From positions 36,607,796 to 36,671,795 of the forward strand of contig NC_081842.1 of assembly GCF_963259705.1 (NCBI RefSeq): 64,000 nucleotides of DNA, written 5' to 3'. Origin of the DNA: Myotis daubentonii (taxonomy: Eukaryota; Chordata; Mammalia; Chiroptera; Vespertilionidae). Position numbers and translations under genes: made by a program. The notes under the pieces are model-generated. The model did not search any database. It was given only the letters and a program-made list of their open reading frames with translations, and was not told where the DNA came from. Below are positions 46,551 to 58,259 of this stretch, one piece after another. The first letter of the stretch is position 1. Each line of letters begins with the position of its first letter.

Positions 46551-47708
46551 TCCTATATAGTAAAAGGGTAATATGCCTCCTAGCACCAGGATCAGCGTGA
46601 CAGGGGGCAGAACACAAACCCCCTGATCACCCTGCGGCTCTGTGTGTGACAGGGGGCGGGGCCACAACCTCCCTATCCACCCTGCTCTGTTCCTGACAGG
46701 GGAAGGTGCCCCAACCCCCTGATCAGCCCTGCTCTGTGCCTGATAGGGGGGAGCTCCCCAACCCCCTGATCGCACTGTGGCTCTCTGTCTGACAGGGTGC
46801 GGCGCCCCAACCCCCTGATCGGTCCTGCTCTGTGTGTGACAGGGTGCGGCGCCCCCCCCCCCCCACGGGCCCTGCTCTGTGTGTGACGGGGTAGAGCCAT
46901 AACCTCTCCATCGGCCCTGCCCTGAGTGTGACAGGGTGCGGCACCCCAACCCCCTGATCCGCCCTGCTCTGTGTGTGACAGGGGGCAGTGCCCCAACTCC
47001 CCTATCGGCCCTACTCTGTGAGTGACAGGGGGGAGCTCCCCAACCCCCTGATCAACCTGCTCTGTGCATGACAGAGGGAGCTCCCCAACCCCTCTGATCC
47101 GCCCTGCTCTGTGTGTGACAGGGGGCGGTGCCCCAACTCCCCTATCGGCCCTACTCTGTGAGTGACAGGGGGGAGTTCCCCAACCCCCTGATCGACCTGC
47201 TCTGTGCATGACAGGGGGAGCTCCCCAACCCCCTGATTGACCTGCTCTGTGCATGACAGAGGGAGCTCCCCAACCCCTCTGATCCGCCCTGCTCTGTGTG
47301 TGACAGGGGGCGGTGCCCCAACTCCCCTATCGGCCCTACTCTGTGAGTGACAGGGGGGAGTTCCCCAACCCCCTGATCGACCTGCTCTGTGCATGACAGG
47401 GGGAGCTCCCCAACCCCCTGATCGACCCTGCTCTGTGTGTGACAGGGTACAGAGCCCCAACCCCCCTGATGGGCCCTGCTCTGTGCGTGACAGGGGGCGG
47501 CGCCCCAACTCCCCAATCGGCCCTGCTCTGAGCCTGACCAGGGGCTGCACCTAGGGATTGGGCCTGCCCTCTGCTACCTGGGAGCAGGCCTAAGCCAGCA
47601 GGTCGTTGTCTCCCGAGGGGTCCCACACTGCAAGAGGGCACAGGCCAGGCTGAGGGACCCCCCCCTTCCCCCCCTGAGTGCACAAATTTTTGTGCACTGA
47701 GCCTCTAG
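46551..47708 (+). mobile_element. Composite Helitron, second half, with minisatellite
   Basis: Starts TCCTATATAGTAAAAGGG and ends 'tgcacaaatttttgtgca' plus GCCTCTAG before T. Nearly all of the interior (46566-47530) is a tandem array of about 46-bp units, unlike the short body of the copy at 28440. The final 180 bp return to the standard family sequence. Confidence 0.88.
46566..47530. repeat. 46-bp minisatellite with higher-order repeats
   Basis: About 20 units of roughly 45-48 bp, each with 'ctgctctgtg.gtgacaggg' and 'gccccaac.cccctgatc'. Blocks of three or four units are themselves repeated: 'gatccgccctgctctgtg' recurs at 46956, 47096 and 47281, spacings of 140 and 185 bp. Long reverse frames across it (up to 193 codons) arise from the repeats. 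Confidence 0.93.
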
Positions 47709-47933
47709 TATTTTATAATTATCATTTTAAATGAGATTTAGGTTAGAAACGATTCCTTGACCATTCAAAAGTGTCCTAATCATTAGTTCACCTCTATTAA
47801 GCAGAATACATGATCTGGAAGTACTGTTAGAAATCTTTGATGAATAATTGGACAATTATTTTCCTGATTTAGGGTCTTTACATAAAGTGCTTGAGACTCA
47901 ATTTGCAGTACAGTATAGTTCAATATGTTTATA

Positions 47934-48353
47934 CTAGAGGCTTGGTGCACAAAATTATGCTCTGGAGGGGTGGGGGTACCTCAGCCCAGCCTGCACCCTC
48001 TCACAGTCTGGGACCCCACAGGGGATGTCTGCCTTCCAGCTAAGGCCCAATCCCCTGGGCCTAAGTCGGCAGTCAGACATCCCTCCCACAGTCCAGGGCT
48101 CTCACAGTCTGCGACACCTCACTCCTTACTGCCTGCTTGCAGCAGAGGCAGGGGAGGCTCCCACCACCACTGCTGCGCTAGCCAGCTGTGAGCCTGGCTT
48201 CTGGCTGAGCAGCACCCCCCCCATGGGAGCACACTGACCACCAGGGGTCGGCTCCTGTGTTGAGCATTTGCGCCCTGGTGGTCAGTGCACATTATAGCGA
48301 CTGGTCGTTCCGCTGTTCAGTTGATTTGCATATTAGAGTTTTATTATATAGGA
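47934..48353 (-). mobile_element. HeliBat-type Helitron, minus strand (tandem member)
   Basis: CTAG at 47934, then 'aggcttggtgcacaaaat'; the 5' end at 48353 reads TCCTATATAATAAAACTC on the minus strand. It abuts the CTAG of the next element without any spacer. Confidence 0.9.
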
Positions 48354-49283
48354 CTAGTGGCCCAGTGCACAAAATTCATGAATGTTAAAAGGGGATTAAT
48401 TAGAGGAAATATTTTAATATTGCTATTTGCCTTTTTTCTATAATAGAAGTGTCAGAGATGAAAGGATATTAGTAAAATGTGTATGAAAATCTTCCTCCTG
48501 TCAGAGTCTGGGGCGCGCTGCAGGACCCAGAGTCAAGTCCCTGCACACCTGTGGCTCCTCAAAATCGCGTGAGACTCAAACCCAGCCAGGCCCACGCCTG
48601 TTGCATGATACCCAGACCAGTCCAGCTCCACCCTTGTTAAGCCCCACTGGGCGGGGGGCACAGCCTCAAGTCCCCTGGCCCGGCACCAGGTGAGGGGTAC
48701 CGCCTCAGGTCCCAGGTGCATGCCAGGTGGGGGGGGGCACAGCCTCAGGTCCCCAAGTGCACACTTAGACCCCCTGGCCTGGCGCCAGGGTGGGCAGCAT
48801 GGCCTGAGGTCCCTCGTCAAGCCCCGCCAGGCAGAGGGTGTGGCCTGAGGTCCCCCGGCCCGGTGCCGGGGTGGGGAGCACAACCTGAGGTCCCCTAGCC
48901 CGGACCAGACAGGGGCATGCCTTGAGGTCCCTTGTCAAGCCCTGCCAGGTGGGGAGCATGCCTTGAGGTCTCCTGTCAAGCCCCGCTGGGCAGGGGACGC
49001 AACCTGAGATCCCCCGTAAGCCTCGCCGGCTAAGGGACGCAGCCCCAGGTCCCTTGCCTCAGCCTAGCGCCACGCAGCCTCAGGTCCCTGCTGATTGCTC
49101 GTTAAGGCTCATTACAGGAACTTGGCCTCCACTGTGGGTGCAGCCATCTTGTGTTACGAACAACCTGGCTCCACTGTGGGCGCAGCCATCTTGTGTTACG
49201 GAAACCCCACCTCCGCTGTGGGTGCCACCATCTTTGTGATGGCATGATGGTCAATTTGCATATTCCCTTATTATTAGATAGGG
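48354..49283 (-). mobile_element. HeliBat-type Helitron, minus strand, repeat-rich
   Basis: 3' end CTAG at 48354 followed by 'tggcccagtgcacaaaat'; 5' end near 49283 (minus strand CCCTATCTAATAATAAGG, with T to C at the first base). 48640-49095 is a degenerate GC-rich repeat built on 'cctgaggtcccc'. 49128-49250 has three 42-bp units, each with GCCATCTT-like sequence. Confidence 0.82.
49128..49250. repeat. Three 42-bp units with YY1-like motifs
   Basis: 'cagccatcttgtgttacg' at 49141 and 49183 and a variant 'ccaccatctttgtgatgg' at 49225, 42 bp apart. On the minus strand each holds AAGATGG. Confidence 0.88.
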
Positions 49284-49454
49284 TGGAGTGGTTTCCACAG
49301 CTCTGTGGGGCAAAAGGTGATAGGTCAGGGCAAGTATTTGTACACACACGGCTGCAATTAATGCCTTGCATATTGCATGAGTAGACTAGGGATTTGATTG
49401 CTATGGAATTAATAAATATATTGGTAAACAAGAAAGCCCAGGTTGCTTATGGTT

Positions 49455-49615
49455 AAGAACTCAAACTTTAAATCTAAAATGCATGGATTTGAAGTGCAGC
49501 TATACCCCTTTCTTATCTGTTTGACTTGCAGAAGTTATTTAAACTTGCTGTGCCACAACTTGATAATCTATAAAATGGGGCACATACTAGTATAAATATC
49601 ATAGCTTAAGAGATC
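49455..49615 (+). repeat. MIR SINE, sense
   Basis: 'gcagaagttatttaaacttg', 'gccacaacttgataatctat' and 'aaaatggggcacatacta' follow the sense MIR core. Confidence 0.72.
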
Positions 49616-49662
49616 AGATTCTCCAACAAAGTACTAGTGAGTTCCTGTTAAAAATTCACATA

Positions 49663-49828
49663 CAGTGGGGCCTTGACTTACGAGTGTCCCGACTAACGAG
49701 TTTTTTTGAGATACCAGCTGTCTCTTCGCCGATTTTATGCATTGAGTTGATAGAGTAATTTGAGTTAACGAGCTTCTTAACGAGCTTGGTCTCAGAACAA
49801 ATTAAACTCGTAAGTCAAGGTCCCACTG
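49663..49828. mobile_element. Tigger/pogo-like MITE, 166 bp, second copy
   Basis: Ends CAGTGGGGCCTTGACTTACG and its reverse with one mismatch, flanked by TA. Nearly identical along its length to 28919-29083, pointing to fairly recent amplification. Confidence 0.9.
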
Positions 49829-51244
49829 TATTTATGAAGAAATCAGCAGAAAGATAAAATAGCTACAAAGGAAACTTAAAATAAATTCTCAAATTAGATG
49901 TAGTCTTTGCTAAGTTCACCTTCAACTAAGCTATAAAACCATATAACCATTGGAGTTGATGTATCACCAGAACTATCAAACTATAGATATTATTATGTAT
50001 TACTTTCTACAGGTCAAACTCTAACCTCAAAAGAACATAAACCTTTGGCACATTTGTCTGTCATTGATTATTAGGCAAACAAAGTTACATTCTTTGCATG
50101 CATCAGATGATGCTCCAATCATTTTATTAGCATGAAAGTTTAAAAATCAAGAAATAATCATTTGGCCCTATCTGTAAGTTTAGAGTAAACGATTCTGTAG
50201 CAGCTTTGCTATGACTTTTATATAAGTTCATATTTTTAAAGCAGTAGCAAAAAAACAAAAACAAAACACATGGCCTATGGACTCTTCTTTGATATTCTAA
50301 AAGGGCTTACATCATTCTTTAGTGATGCCATAGGGATGGTTTGGTTGTGGATGAATCCATAAGAAGACCTTTGATTCAGAGTTGACATCTTTTATGTTCC
50401 AGGAAATTCGTAGAGAAGCTTATGGGTATGCCTATGCTCAAGCTTTTATTACAACTACTATCTAGGTACAATTTAATTCTTAAAGCTTACTAAACAGGAT
50501 TTTTATACTTTTCTAGAAGTATTAGACTTTCTTAATAATTTCCCAGAGGGAAAAATGAAGCAACAAAATAGAGGAGAGAAATGTTCAAATCAACTTGAAT
50601 GTCTTAATATGACAATCATTCATACTTGAGGGTAAAACTGTTAGCATCTGACATTTCTATTTCAAAAATATCTGGGTGCTATTACACAGGCATATCTTTT
50701 TTTCTAATTTTTTCTATCCAGTGTGTAACCTTAGAAAACGTAAAGATATTTAAAAGTCATGCTATGTATATTTAGAATCCATTAAAATAACATATTTTAT
50801 TAGGAAGACTTGAGCTGCTACCAAAATTTCAAAACCCACTTTACTTCAAACAATGTTAAAGCTGATATTTGTTTAATATTGGAAAAGGATTATGTTGTAG
50901 CCACTTAATCAAAGTCTTGTTTAGTGTCAGTATCTATTCAATTTTCCATGTCCCCAGCTTGATGGAAACTAACTACCTCACAACTCTCCATAAATATTTA
51001 TATTGTAATCCATTATTGATATCTTACAAACATTATAAATGCCTTGCTAATGACTACAACACGACATTTTTGGGTGGAGCTGAACATTTCATTTTGTTTC
51101 CGTAAGAGATGCTTTGCACATATAAAAACAACAATGCCAGTGCTAGCCTTTAATCAGGGCAATCAGTACCAACACAAAACAAAGACAAAACATGTAAATC
51201 AAGACCTGAAAGTCAATCAAAGAATGTTTGACAAGAATATTTTA

Positions 51245-51441
51245 GCCCTGGCAGGTGTGGCTGAGTTGGTTGGGTTTCGGGCCATGCACTAAAAGGGCCA
51301 TGCTGGTCACGTGTCTAGGTTGCCAGGCTCAATCCCCAGTAGGGGCATGCAGGAGGCAGCTGATTAATGTTTTGCTCTCACATCAATGTTTCTCTCTCTC
51401 TCCCTCTCCCTTCTTCTCACTCTAAAAATCAATAAAAAAAA
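51245..51441 (+). mobile_element. Ves SINE
   Basis: Head 'gccctggcaggtgtggctga', body 'gcatgcaggaggcagctgat', pyrimidine-rich end and A tail. Confidence 0.9.
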
Positions 51442-51444
51442 TCA

Positions 51445-51700
51445 TTTTTCCCTTTATTGTTGAAAGTATTGCAGATATCCCCTTTGTTCATTTGTGATTT
51501 TTTTCCCATTGACCCCCTACACCCTGTACCCACCCCTCCCAGACCTTTACCACTCTATTGTCTGTGTCCATATATGCATATAAGTTCCCTAGTTAACCAC
51601 TTCCCACTGCCCCCGCCACCCCCACCTCTGCTTTACCTCTGAAATTCATCAGTCTGTTCCATGCTTCTATGTCTCTGGATCTATTTTGTTCATCAGTTTA
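51445..51700 (-). mobile_element. L1 3' end, antisense, short
   Basis: Antisense L1 3' UTR ('cctttattgttgaaagtatt', 'tctatgtctctggatctatt'), about 250 bp. Severely 5'-truncated. Confidence 0.8.
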
Positions 51701-52129
51701 TTTTATTAATTAGACCAATAAAAAATCTTTTTTAAAAAATAATATTTTAACATGGAATTTTAATTTCCCTATTAGGTTAAAATCTGTCTTATTCACTGGT
51801 ACTGTGACCCCCTTATGCTCACATGAGCTCATCTTGATTTTATAATATCACTATAATATAGAATATATTTCTAAATCCCCATTATACAGATGAAAAGAGC
51901 AAGCAGTTTAGAGGGGTTAAATGACTTGTGCACTTAAAATAAAGCCATCCTAAAATGTACCTAGTGCTTGAGTTTGTTTTAGTCTTCACTGAAGCTATTT
52001 ATTTTCTGCGTTAGACTGTCAATTCACTGAACCACAGTTAATATCTTTGAAATGCAGGGTAAGTAGTTTTCAGGATCAAGATAGCAACTAATGGATAAAG
52101 ATGGGGTCAAGTCAGAAAGCAGCATGCTG

Positions 52130-52295
52130 CAGATGTGAAAGCAACATAGAAACCAGACCTACAGGTGTTTAAATCCTAAGCCTGCCATTTACTAGTTGTG
52201 TGTGATATCCAATAAATTAGCCTCTCTAAGCTTTTAATGAGATAATATAATAAAAGTGCTCAGTACAAGCATAGTACAGAATAACTTTTCATAAA
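52130..52295 (+). repeat. MIR SINE, sense
   Basis: 'cctgccatttactagttgtg', 'ttagcctctctaagctttta' and 'aagtgctcagtacaagcata'. Confidence 0.72.
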
Positions 52296-53424
52296 CTAAA
52301 TGATGATCTATTCTTAAATTTTAAAAAATATTCTTTTCTTGTTTAGCATTTGGGAAAAATATATCTATTTACCTATGCAAACAGCAGAGATTTTTGTATT
52401 ATTATTATTAAGCTGATCAATAATGGTTAAGACTCCTCCTGACATGTGTATTATCCCTTACAGAGCACAATTACTTCATTTTCTCATTTGAGGCACCTTA
52501 AACTTCTGAAAATTAGTTTATTATTCATTATCATCCTCATCATTTCTAAATTGAAAATAAACTAACTGAGTTAGAAAAGGTAAAGGAATAGGCTCATACT
52601 CTCAAGCCCAATAAAATGTAGACCCAGGAACCCATATTCTTCTTCCCATTAAAGTAGTTGCCAACATGTTTCTGGCCTTCCAATTGTTGAGGACACTGCA
52701 TGAAATCTGACATGAGTTGTATAGCAACAACAAAAACACACAGAAAACTCATCAGTCAGTCTTTTTTTAAAGCTTTCACAATCCATCATGCCAATTAAAT
52801 TCAACAGAATTCACCTCAAACATAATTCTGTAAGCATGGGGGTAGAAATAAATAGGAGGAAATTCACCAGCATATCTCTCGCCAACCTATGACAAAACAG
52901 TTCAATGTAATGAGGAAATATATTAATCTCTTCCTCTGTTAACCTCTGTATCATATTCTCAGATATTTTTTAAGAGTACCAAAGTGGAATTATAGACATC
53001 TGTTTGAAGAATATGATTTTCAAGTCACAAAGCACAATTAAGATGTGATAGTATTGAAAAGAAATGAGAATTATTTCCTTTAGCGAGTCTACAAGATGCA
53101 ATGTGGAAATACAATTAGGCAGAAGAGTAAACCTGTTCTACTCCATTCATCCTCTCTTAGTTAATAACTATTCAGACTTCCTTACACCATTAAAGCTTTA
53201 ACAGAGTGTACAATTATATGTGACATTTCTATAGATTCTTAATCTGTAGCGATCATCTGACAATATCTCTAAAACCTCACAGGCCTAGTTTTTGTTTCCT
53301 ACTTAATATATAGCCAGTATCATATATTAAAAAGGCCATAAACCAATCACATTATTGCTTCCTTTAGAGAAATATGACACTGGAGACCCTCCGCTCTCTC
53401 TCTTACGTTCATGGCATTTTAGAA

Positions 53425-53570
53425 ATCTAACCCCTTCAATTTACAGTTGAGGAAGCTGAGGCCCAGGGAAGAGATGTACCATGCCAACCAAGTGCAACTG
53501 GTACATCAGAATTTAGACTCAGATCTACTGATTTCAACATCAATGTGCTCTCTGCTACTGTTTTCTCAAA
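53425..53570 (-). repeat. MIR SINE, antisense
   Basis: 'aatttacagttgaggaagct' and 'gaggcccagggaagagatg' are the antisense MIR core. Confidence 0.75.
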
Positions 53571-53735
53571 TTAAAGAAACGAGAGGTTGGGGGAAGGACA
53601 AGGAGGGTAATGGGATCACATATGGTTACTGAAGGAGACGAGGTGTACAGATGTTGTGCTATTAAGTTGTACACCAAAACTTATATAATGTTATTACCTC
53701 AATAAACTTATTTATTTTAAAAAATGAGGATTTGG

Positions 53736-53943
53736 CCATAACCGGTTTGGCTCAGTGGATAGAGCGTCGGCCTGTGGACTGAAAGGTCCCAGGTTTGATT
53801 CCGGTCAAGGGCATGTACCTTGGTTGCAGGCACATCCCCAGTGGGGGGTGTGCAGGAGGCAGCTGGTTGATGTTTCTCTCTCATCGATGTTTCTGACTCT
53901 CTATCCCCCTCCCTTCCTCTCTGTAAAAAAATAAAAATAAAAA
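53736..53943 (+). mobile_element. Ves SINE with target duplication
   Basis: Canonical head 'aaccggtttggctcagtgga', B box 'aggtttgattccggtc', body 'gcaggaggcagctggttgat'. Flanked by a 14-bp duplication with one mismatch (aaatgaggatttgg at 53722-53735; aaataaggatttgg at 53944-53957). Confidence 0.95.
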
Positions 53944-53957
53944 AAATAAGGATTTGG

Positions 53958-56221
53958 AAACGTTCACAAGTGGTGCTATTGAGTGCCATATTAGTACTTA
54001 CAAAGTTTTGATCTTCGGTATAATCAAGATATCTTGCTTAATTATGCCTTTTTAGATAAACTCTATCTTTTCTTTATTCTATCTAAGTCCATGAGAGACT
54101 AGAAAACAAACAAGCAAACAGAAAAGAGGTCATAAACAGTGGGGAAAGAAAAACAGGAATGAAAGAAAATATACTTTATGTTTATATCTTGCCCAATAAT
54201 AGGCAAATGATTTAGCAGAACAAAGCAAAGCAATAAAAGGACAATCATGAGTAAAATGTAGAAATTAGAAAAAACACACACATTTTTTCTGATAACATGG
54301 AAATGATCAAAAGCAGCATGGGCATGAGCAGTTTTCACTGTGTGTATGTATGTTGCAAGTGATTGTATGTGTGCATGGGAGGAGAGAGAGTGGGATGGAG
54401 TGAGTGAGGGAAGGAGGGGGATAGAGAAAGAGAACATGAATGAAATAAGCCAAAATAAAATGAAGGTATTGTAATTATAGGTAAATATATTCAACCTAAA
54501 AACTATAACTTATGCTAATCAAAATTAACATATGCTCCTACAGAAATATTATTTAAATGATGGCAGGCAGTTTCTATAAGGAACTTTCTTGGTGGTTCAG
54601 ATAATTATCTATGAAAATATGATTTTTGTGTAATTATTAAAAGCCCGAGGAAAAGTGAAAAGTGCAAAGCTTAAAAAAAGTTTTCATATTTGTTAAAACA
54701 TTTATGACAGGCATAGTCTAGCTTCCATATACTCTGGTTCAGAAAAAAAAAATCATCTTGCCAGAAAATAAGAAATATCCATGATTAAGTGATGAGTCAT
54801 GAACAAAAGGTGTTCAGACTTCCAAAATGCAGAATTTAATCACTGGAAGGAAAAGAACACATCTAACATAAGAACATTTGCAATGCTGATGAAATGCTCA
54901 CAGCCTGAAAAGGCTGAGTGATTTGACCTGGATGAAACAGAAAGGAGTCTATTACATTTACATAGCATGTAATGAAAAACAAAAGTAAACAATGATTTTG
55001 AATCCTTTGGAAGTTGCTTTAAAATCACTGTGTATGTAATCACAAAAGAAAAACTTTCCTCAAAAAGAATAAAAAACAACAACACTATCTCTGAACCTCT
55101 GAGAAGTATCTAAGCCTGAGGAAAATAAGGATTCCTATCAAAAGGGTTTTTCTTAAGTGCCAAGAAGAATTACATTTGCCATATAACAGTTCCAGAAAAT
55201 GCATATCTTTCATTTCTTTGCCTATACGTAGGATTGAGGCTCATTATTTCTATGAAATCTTATACTTCCTTCAAGATACAACTGAAGTCCCACTTCTCTG
55301 ATCAAACATACACACTCACACACACATAAAGGTCTTTCCTCTAGACTTGTGTTGCCTTTATTGTTTTTATGTATAATGAGTATTTTCTTGCACTGTCAAT
55401 TACATGGATAGGTACAGAGGTTCACCCTATAGCATGCTGGGGCCTCCTTATTAGTTCTGTACAGCATCTTCTATGTTGTTATATTTCTCCAGACACTTCT
55501 ACAAAGTAGGTGCTTAGTCCACAGAAAAAGAAGACAAAAGAAATCTGAATATTTCAACTTGAGAAAGGCATTTAAGCTCTTCAGATCTCAAAACGGAAAT
55601 TTAATGTTGGCCTAGCTAGCAAACTTAGCCCATGGTGTCTTCAGAAAGATAATTTAGGTGAATTGAATTTCAAACTGTAAAAACTATACCTTATATTGGA
55701 AGCAAAATCCTAATGCTGTATAGAAAAAAAGTCAGGCTACAGAGACACATAATACGCATTCTAATTCTGGCTTCTGACACTTATTTGCTGGGTCCTTTCA
55801 CAAACCCATAATGATCTATAAAATTGTGACAATAATACACATCTAGCAAGATACTGTGAAGGTTAGCATTTAACAGAATCTGGAAAGTCATAAATAAATG
55901 CTAGATTTATTATTGTTCATGCATAAGGTATTATCATACTTATTGTTATAGGTAGAGATATTTCATAAAGATGCAGAAAAGTAATACAATCCTAAAACAC
56001 CACCACTAATGTATTTATAATGAATTTTTATGCTGTTTCCCCTTTTGAAATACAAGAAAATAGGCCCATTTCAATTAATATTGAGAAATTGGGCAACAAT
56101 TGATTTAAAATATCAACTCTAATGTTGTGTTACTTTAATCCATATAAATGTACCAAAACTGACTATATATCAAAAACACCTGTAGAACTTCATAAAATGC
56201 TGAATCTTCTCTCTATCTCTC

Positions 56222-56252
<31 letters not shown>

Positions 56253-56883
56253 TCCATTTTCTCTCTACAATGTTCAGAGTTTGTAGGAACTTACAAAGTT
56301 ATTACTATTTCAATATCTGTATAGACTATCTTTAAAGGCATAAGTATTCTAAATGTAATGAGAAAGCAAGACCTCCATTTTACAATGAGTATTATATAAG
56401 AAAGTATACATTATTTTGAACATTGTAGAAGTTGAGTAAGAGTTGTACTAGAATAAATAACTATTAAAACCTCTATATTATTGTCATTTTGTTACCATTA
56501 TTATTATCATTATTGCTATTATCATTGGTATTATAGAATGTGTACATGTGAACCCCTCTCAAAGCATCAACATGAATCTTTTCATTTGCTACTTCAGTGA
56601 GTCGCTCCTTAATTTCATCATACTACCTCTCCTCCACCATCTCCAACAAATATTAGAGCCCACAACAATTATTTGTGAGAATTAAAAAAAAAACAAACAA
56701 CATTTTCTCAGTTATTTAATCTCAAAAAATAGAAAGTATGACACCTGTTTTATCTAAAATAATTGTGGCATTACCTGGAAGGTTAACCTGGGTATGTTAT
56801 TTTTATGACTTTTAAAGAAAGATTTATGTCAGATTCATAAGGTGAGTCAAAAGGTTGATGGCAACTTTAAGTTGACTCTAAAA
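53958..56883. other. Mostly unassigned DNA
   Basis: Contains a MIR (55725-55925), a possible L2 fragment around 55260-55530 and short TG/TA repeats near 56223-56250. No gene recognised. Confidence 0.35.
55725..55925 (+). repeat. MIR SINE, sense
   Basis: 'ttctaattctggcttctgac', 'cttatttgctgggtccttt' and 'ctataaaattgtgacaataa' follow the MIR core. Confidence 0.68.
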
Positions 56884-57095
56884 CAGTGGTTCTCAATCTT
56901 CTGGCCCTTTAAATACAGTTCCTCATGTTGTGACCCAACCATAAAATTATTTTCATTGCTACTTCATAACTGTAATGTTGCTACTGTTATGAATCATAAT
57001 GTAAATATCTGATATGCAGGATGGTCTTAGGTGACCCCTGTGAAAGGATCGTTCGACCGCTAAAGGGGTCGCGACCCACAGGTTGAGAACTGCTG
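56884..57095 (-). mobile_element. SPIN-like hAT MITE, 212 bp
   Basis: Right end in reverse is CAGCAGTTCTCAACCTGTGG with 'ggtcgcgacc'. Exact 8-bp target duplication CTCTAAAA (56876-56883, 57096-57103). It lacks the roughly 90-bp internal segment present in the copy at 15774. Confidence 0.92.
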
Positions 57096-57835
57096 CTCTA
57101 AAACCTTGAAAATGATTAAGAGATTCATGTTCATTTGACTTAGCCTAATAAATTCTATCCAACGTGAAATACACAGAACATTCAACATACTTTGAAAAAT
57201 CTTCACTTACTGTATTAAGATCTTTATTAAACTTCAAGGGGAAAAAAGGAAATTGTTACATATATTAATCAAATGCTAGCGTATTTTCTTTATTTGTATA
57301 GTATGAACTTCAATACAGTATTTGAAGTATTTCTTAATAATTTCAAACTAGACAACTGCCATGTGGATTGTATTAATCTTGATTTAAAGTCTTCATGGTC
57401 AAATTATTTGCCTCTTTCCTCTTAAGTGGCCTCTTCTACAAAAGTGAATTTAATTTGTTCATGCTGTCATAGTCCTATATACCCTAAAATATATTCACAA
57501 AAACTATTGATTACTATTGGGTTATATATAGTTGAAGTTTAATTTTCTCATTTTTTTTTTGCAGTACACGATTATTATTTTGTTGAATATCTGCATTGTG
57601 AATAACTTCCTTTCTTCACCTTAACTTGGAATCTTATTAAAGCAAGGAGATATACAATTTCTGTTAAAAGGACAACAGTCACTCACTCATTTCAAAATAT
57701 GACCATGAAAAATTGTGTGATATAAAACTTGCCACTTACCGGTATCTAGGGCATTTTGAAAAGTAACTAATAAATTATTTTAAAGAACTTCTAATATAAT
57801 GTGCTACACATATTCTCAATAAAAAATCAGCAAAA
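57096..57835. other. Unassigned AT-rich DNA
   Basis: No gene or repeat recognised. Confidence 0.4.
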
Positions 57836-58018
57836 GGTCCTGGCCAGGTGGCTCAGTTAGTAGGAGCCTCATCCTGTACATAGAAAGGTTTCGGGTTCAA
57901 TCCCTGCTCCAGGCATATATGGAGCAGGGATTGAACCAATTGATGTTTCTCACATCAATGTTTCTCTCCCCCTTCCACCCCCCACTCCTGCTTCCTCTCT
58001 AAAATCAGTAAACATATC
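57836..58018 (+). mobile_element. Ves SINE with internal foldback
   Basis: Head 'ggtcctggccaggtggctca', B box 'gggttcaatccctgctcc', then a perfect 16-bp reverse copy of the B-box segment (57896-57911 against 57920-57935) with an 8-bp loop, then a shortened body and pyrimidine-rich end. Confidence 0.85.
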
Positions 58019-58259
58019 ATTGGGTGAGCATTAAAAAAGTGAATTTTTTTTAAAGTAACTCCCCCCTAGGCAATGTTTCTGGAAATGTTTTGCATATGAA
58101 AACAGACTTTCTCAATTATCCATCAAAGCATAAGTTACATTCTCAGAATGAAATAACTGGAATAAAGTGATTTAAAGCTAGCCAAACAAAGGGGCAACTA
58201 GTGCTTTTCTGTTCTTTTGGCCAGATTTGGCTAAAGACAAATTTATATTTTTAGCCCAT

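Larger units (their letters stand above)
49284..51243. other. Mostly unassigned DNA with a MIR and a MITE
   Basis: Contains the MIR at 49455-49615 and the Tigger-like MITE at 49663-49828. The rest (49830-51243) has no recognised gene or repeat. Confidence 0.4.
51701..53735. other. Mostly unassigned DNA with two MIRs
   Basis: MIR copies at 52130-52295 and 53425-53570; otherwise no gene or confident repeat. Confidence 0.4.

Noticed and set aside
46566..47530. Regular repeats that might suggest a CRISPR array
   Set aside because: Units are contiguous and similar throughout, with no unique spacers, in a mammalian Helitron.
46363..47683. Overlapping minus-strand frames of 115-193 codons with repeated His-Arg-Ala-Gly and Gly-Val-Gly motifs
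   Set aside because: They come from a GC-rich minisatellite inside a Helitron; several frames are open at once and none has a start context or domain.
53736..53810. tRNA-like A and B boxes
   Set aside because: These belong to the head of a Ves SINE; the flanking duplication and pyrimidine-rich body show it is not a tRNA gene.
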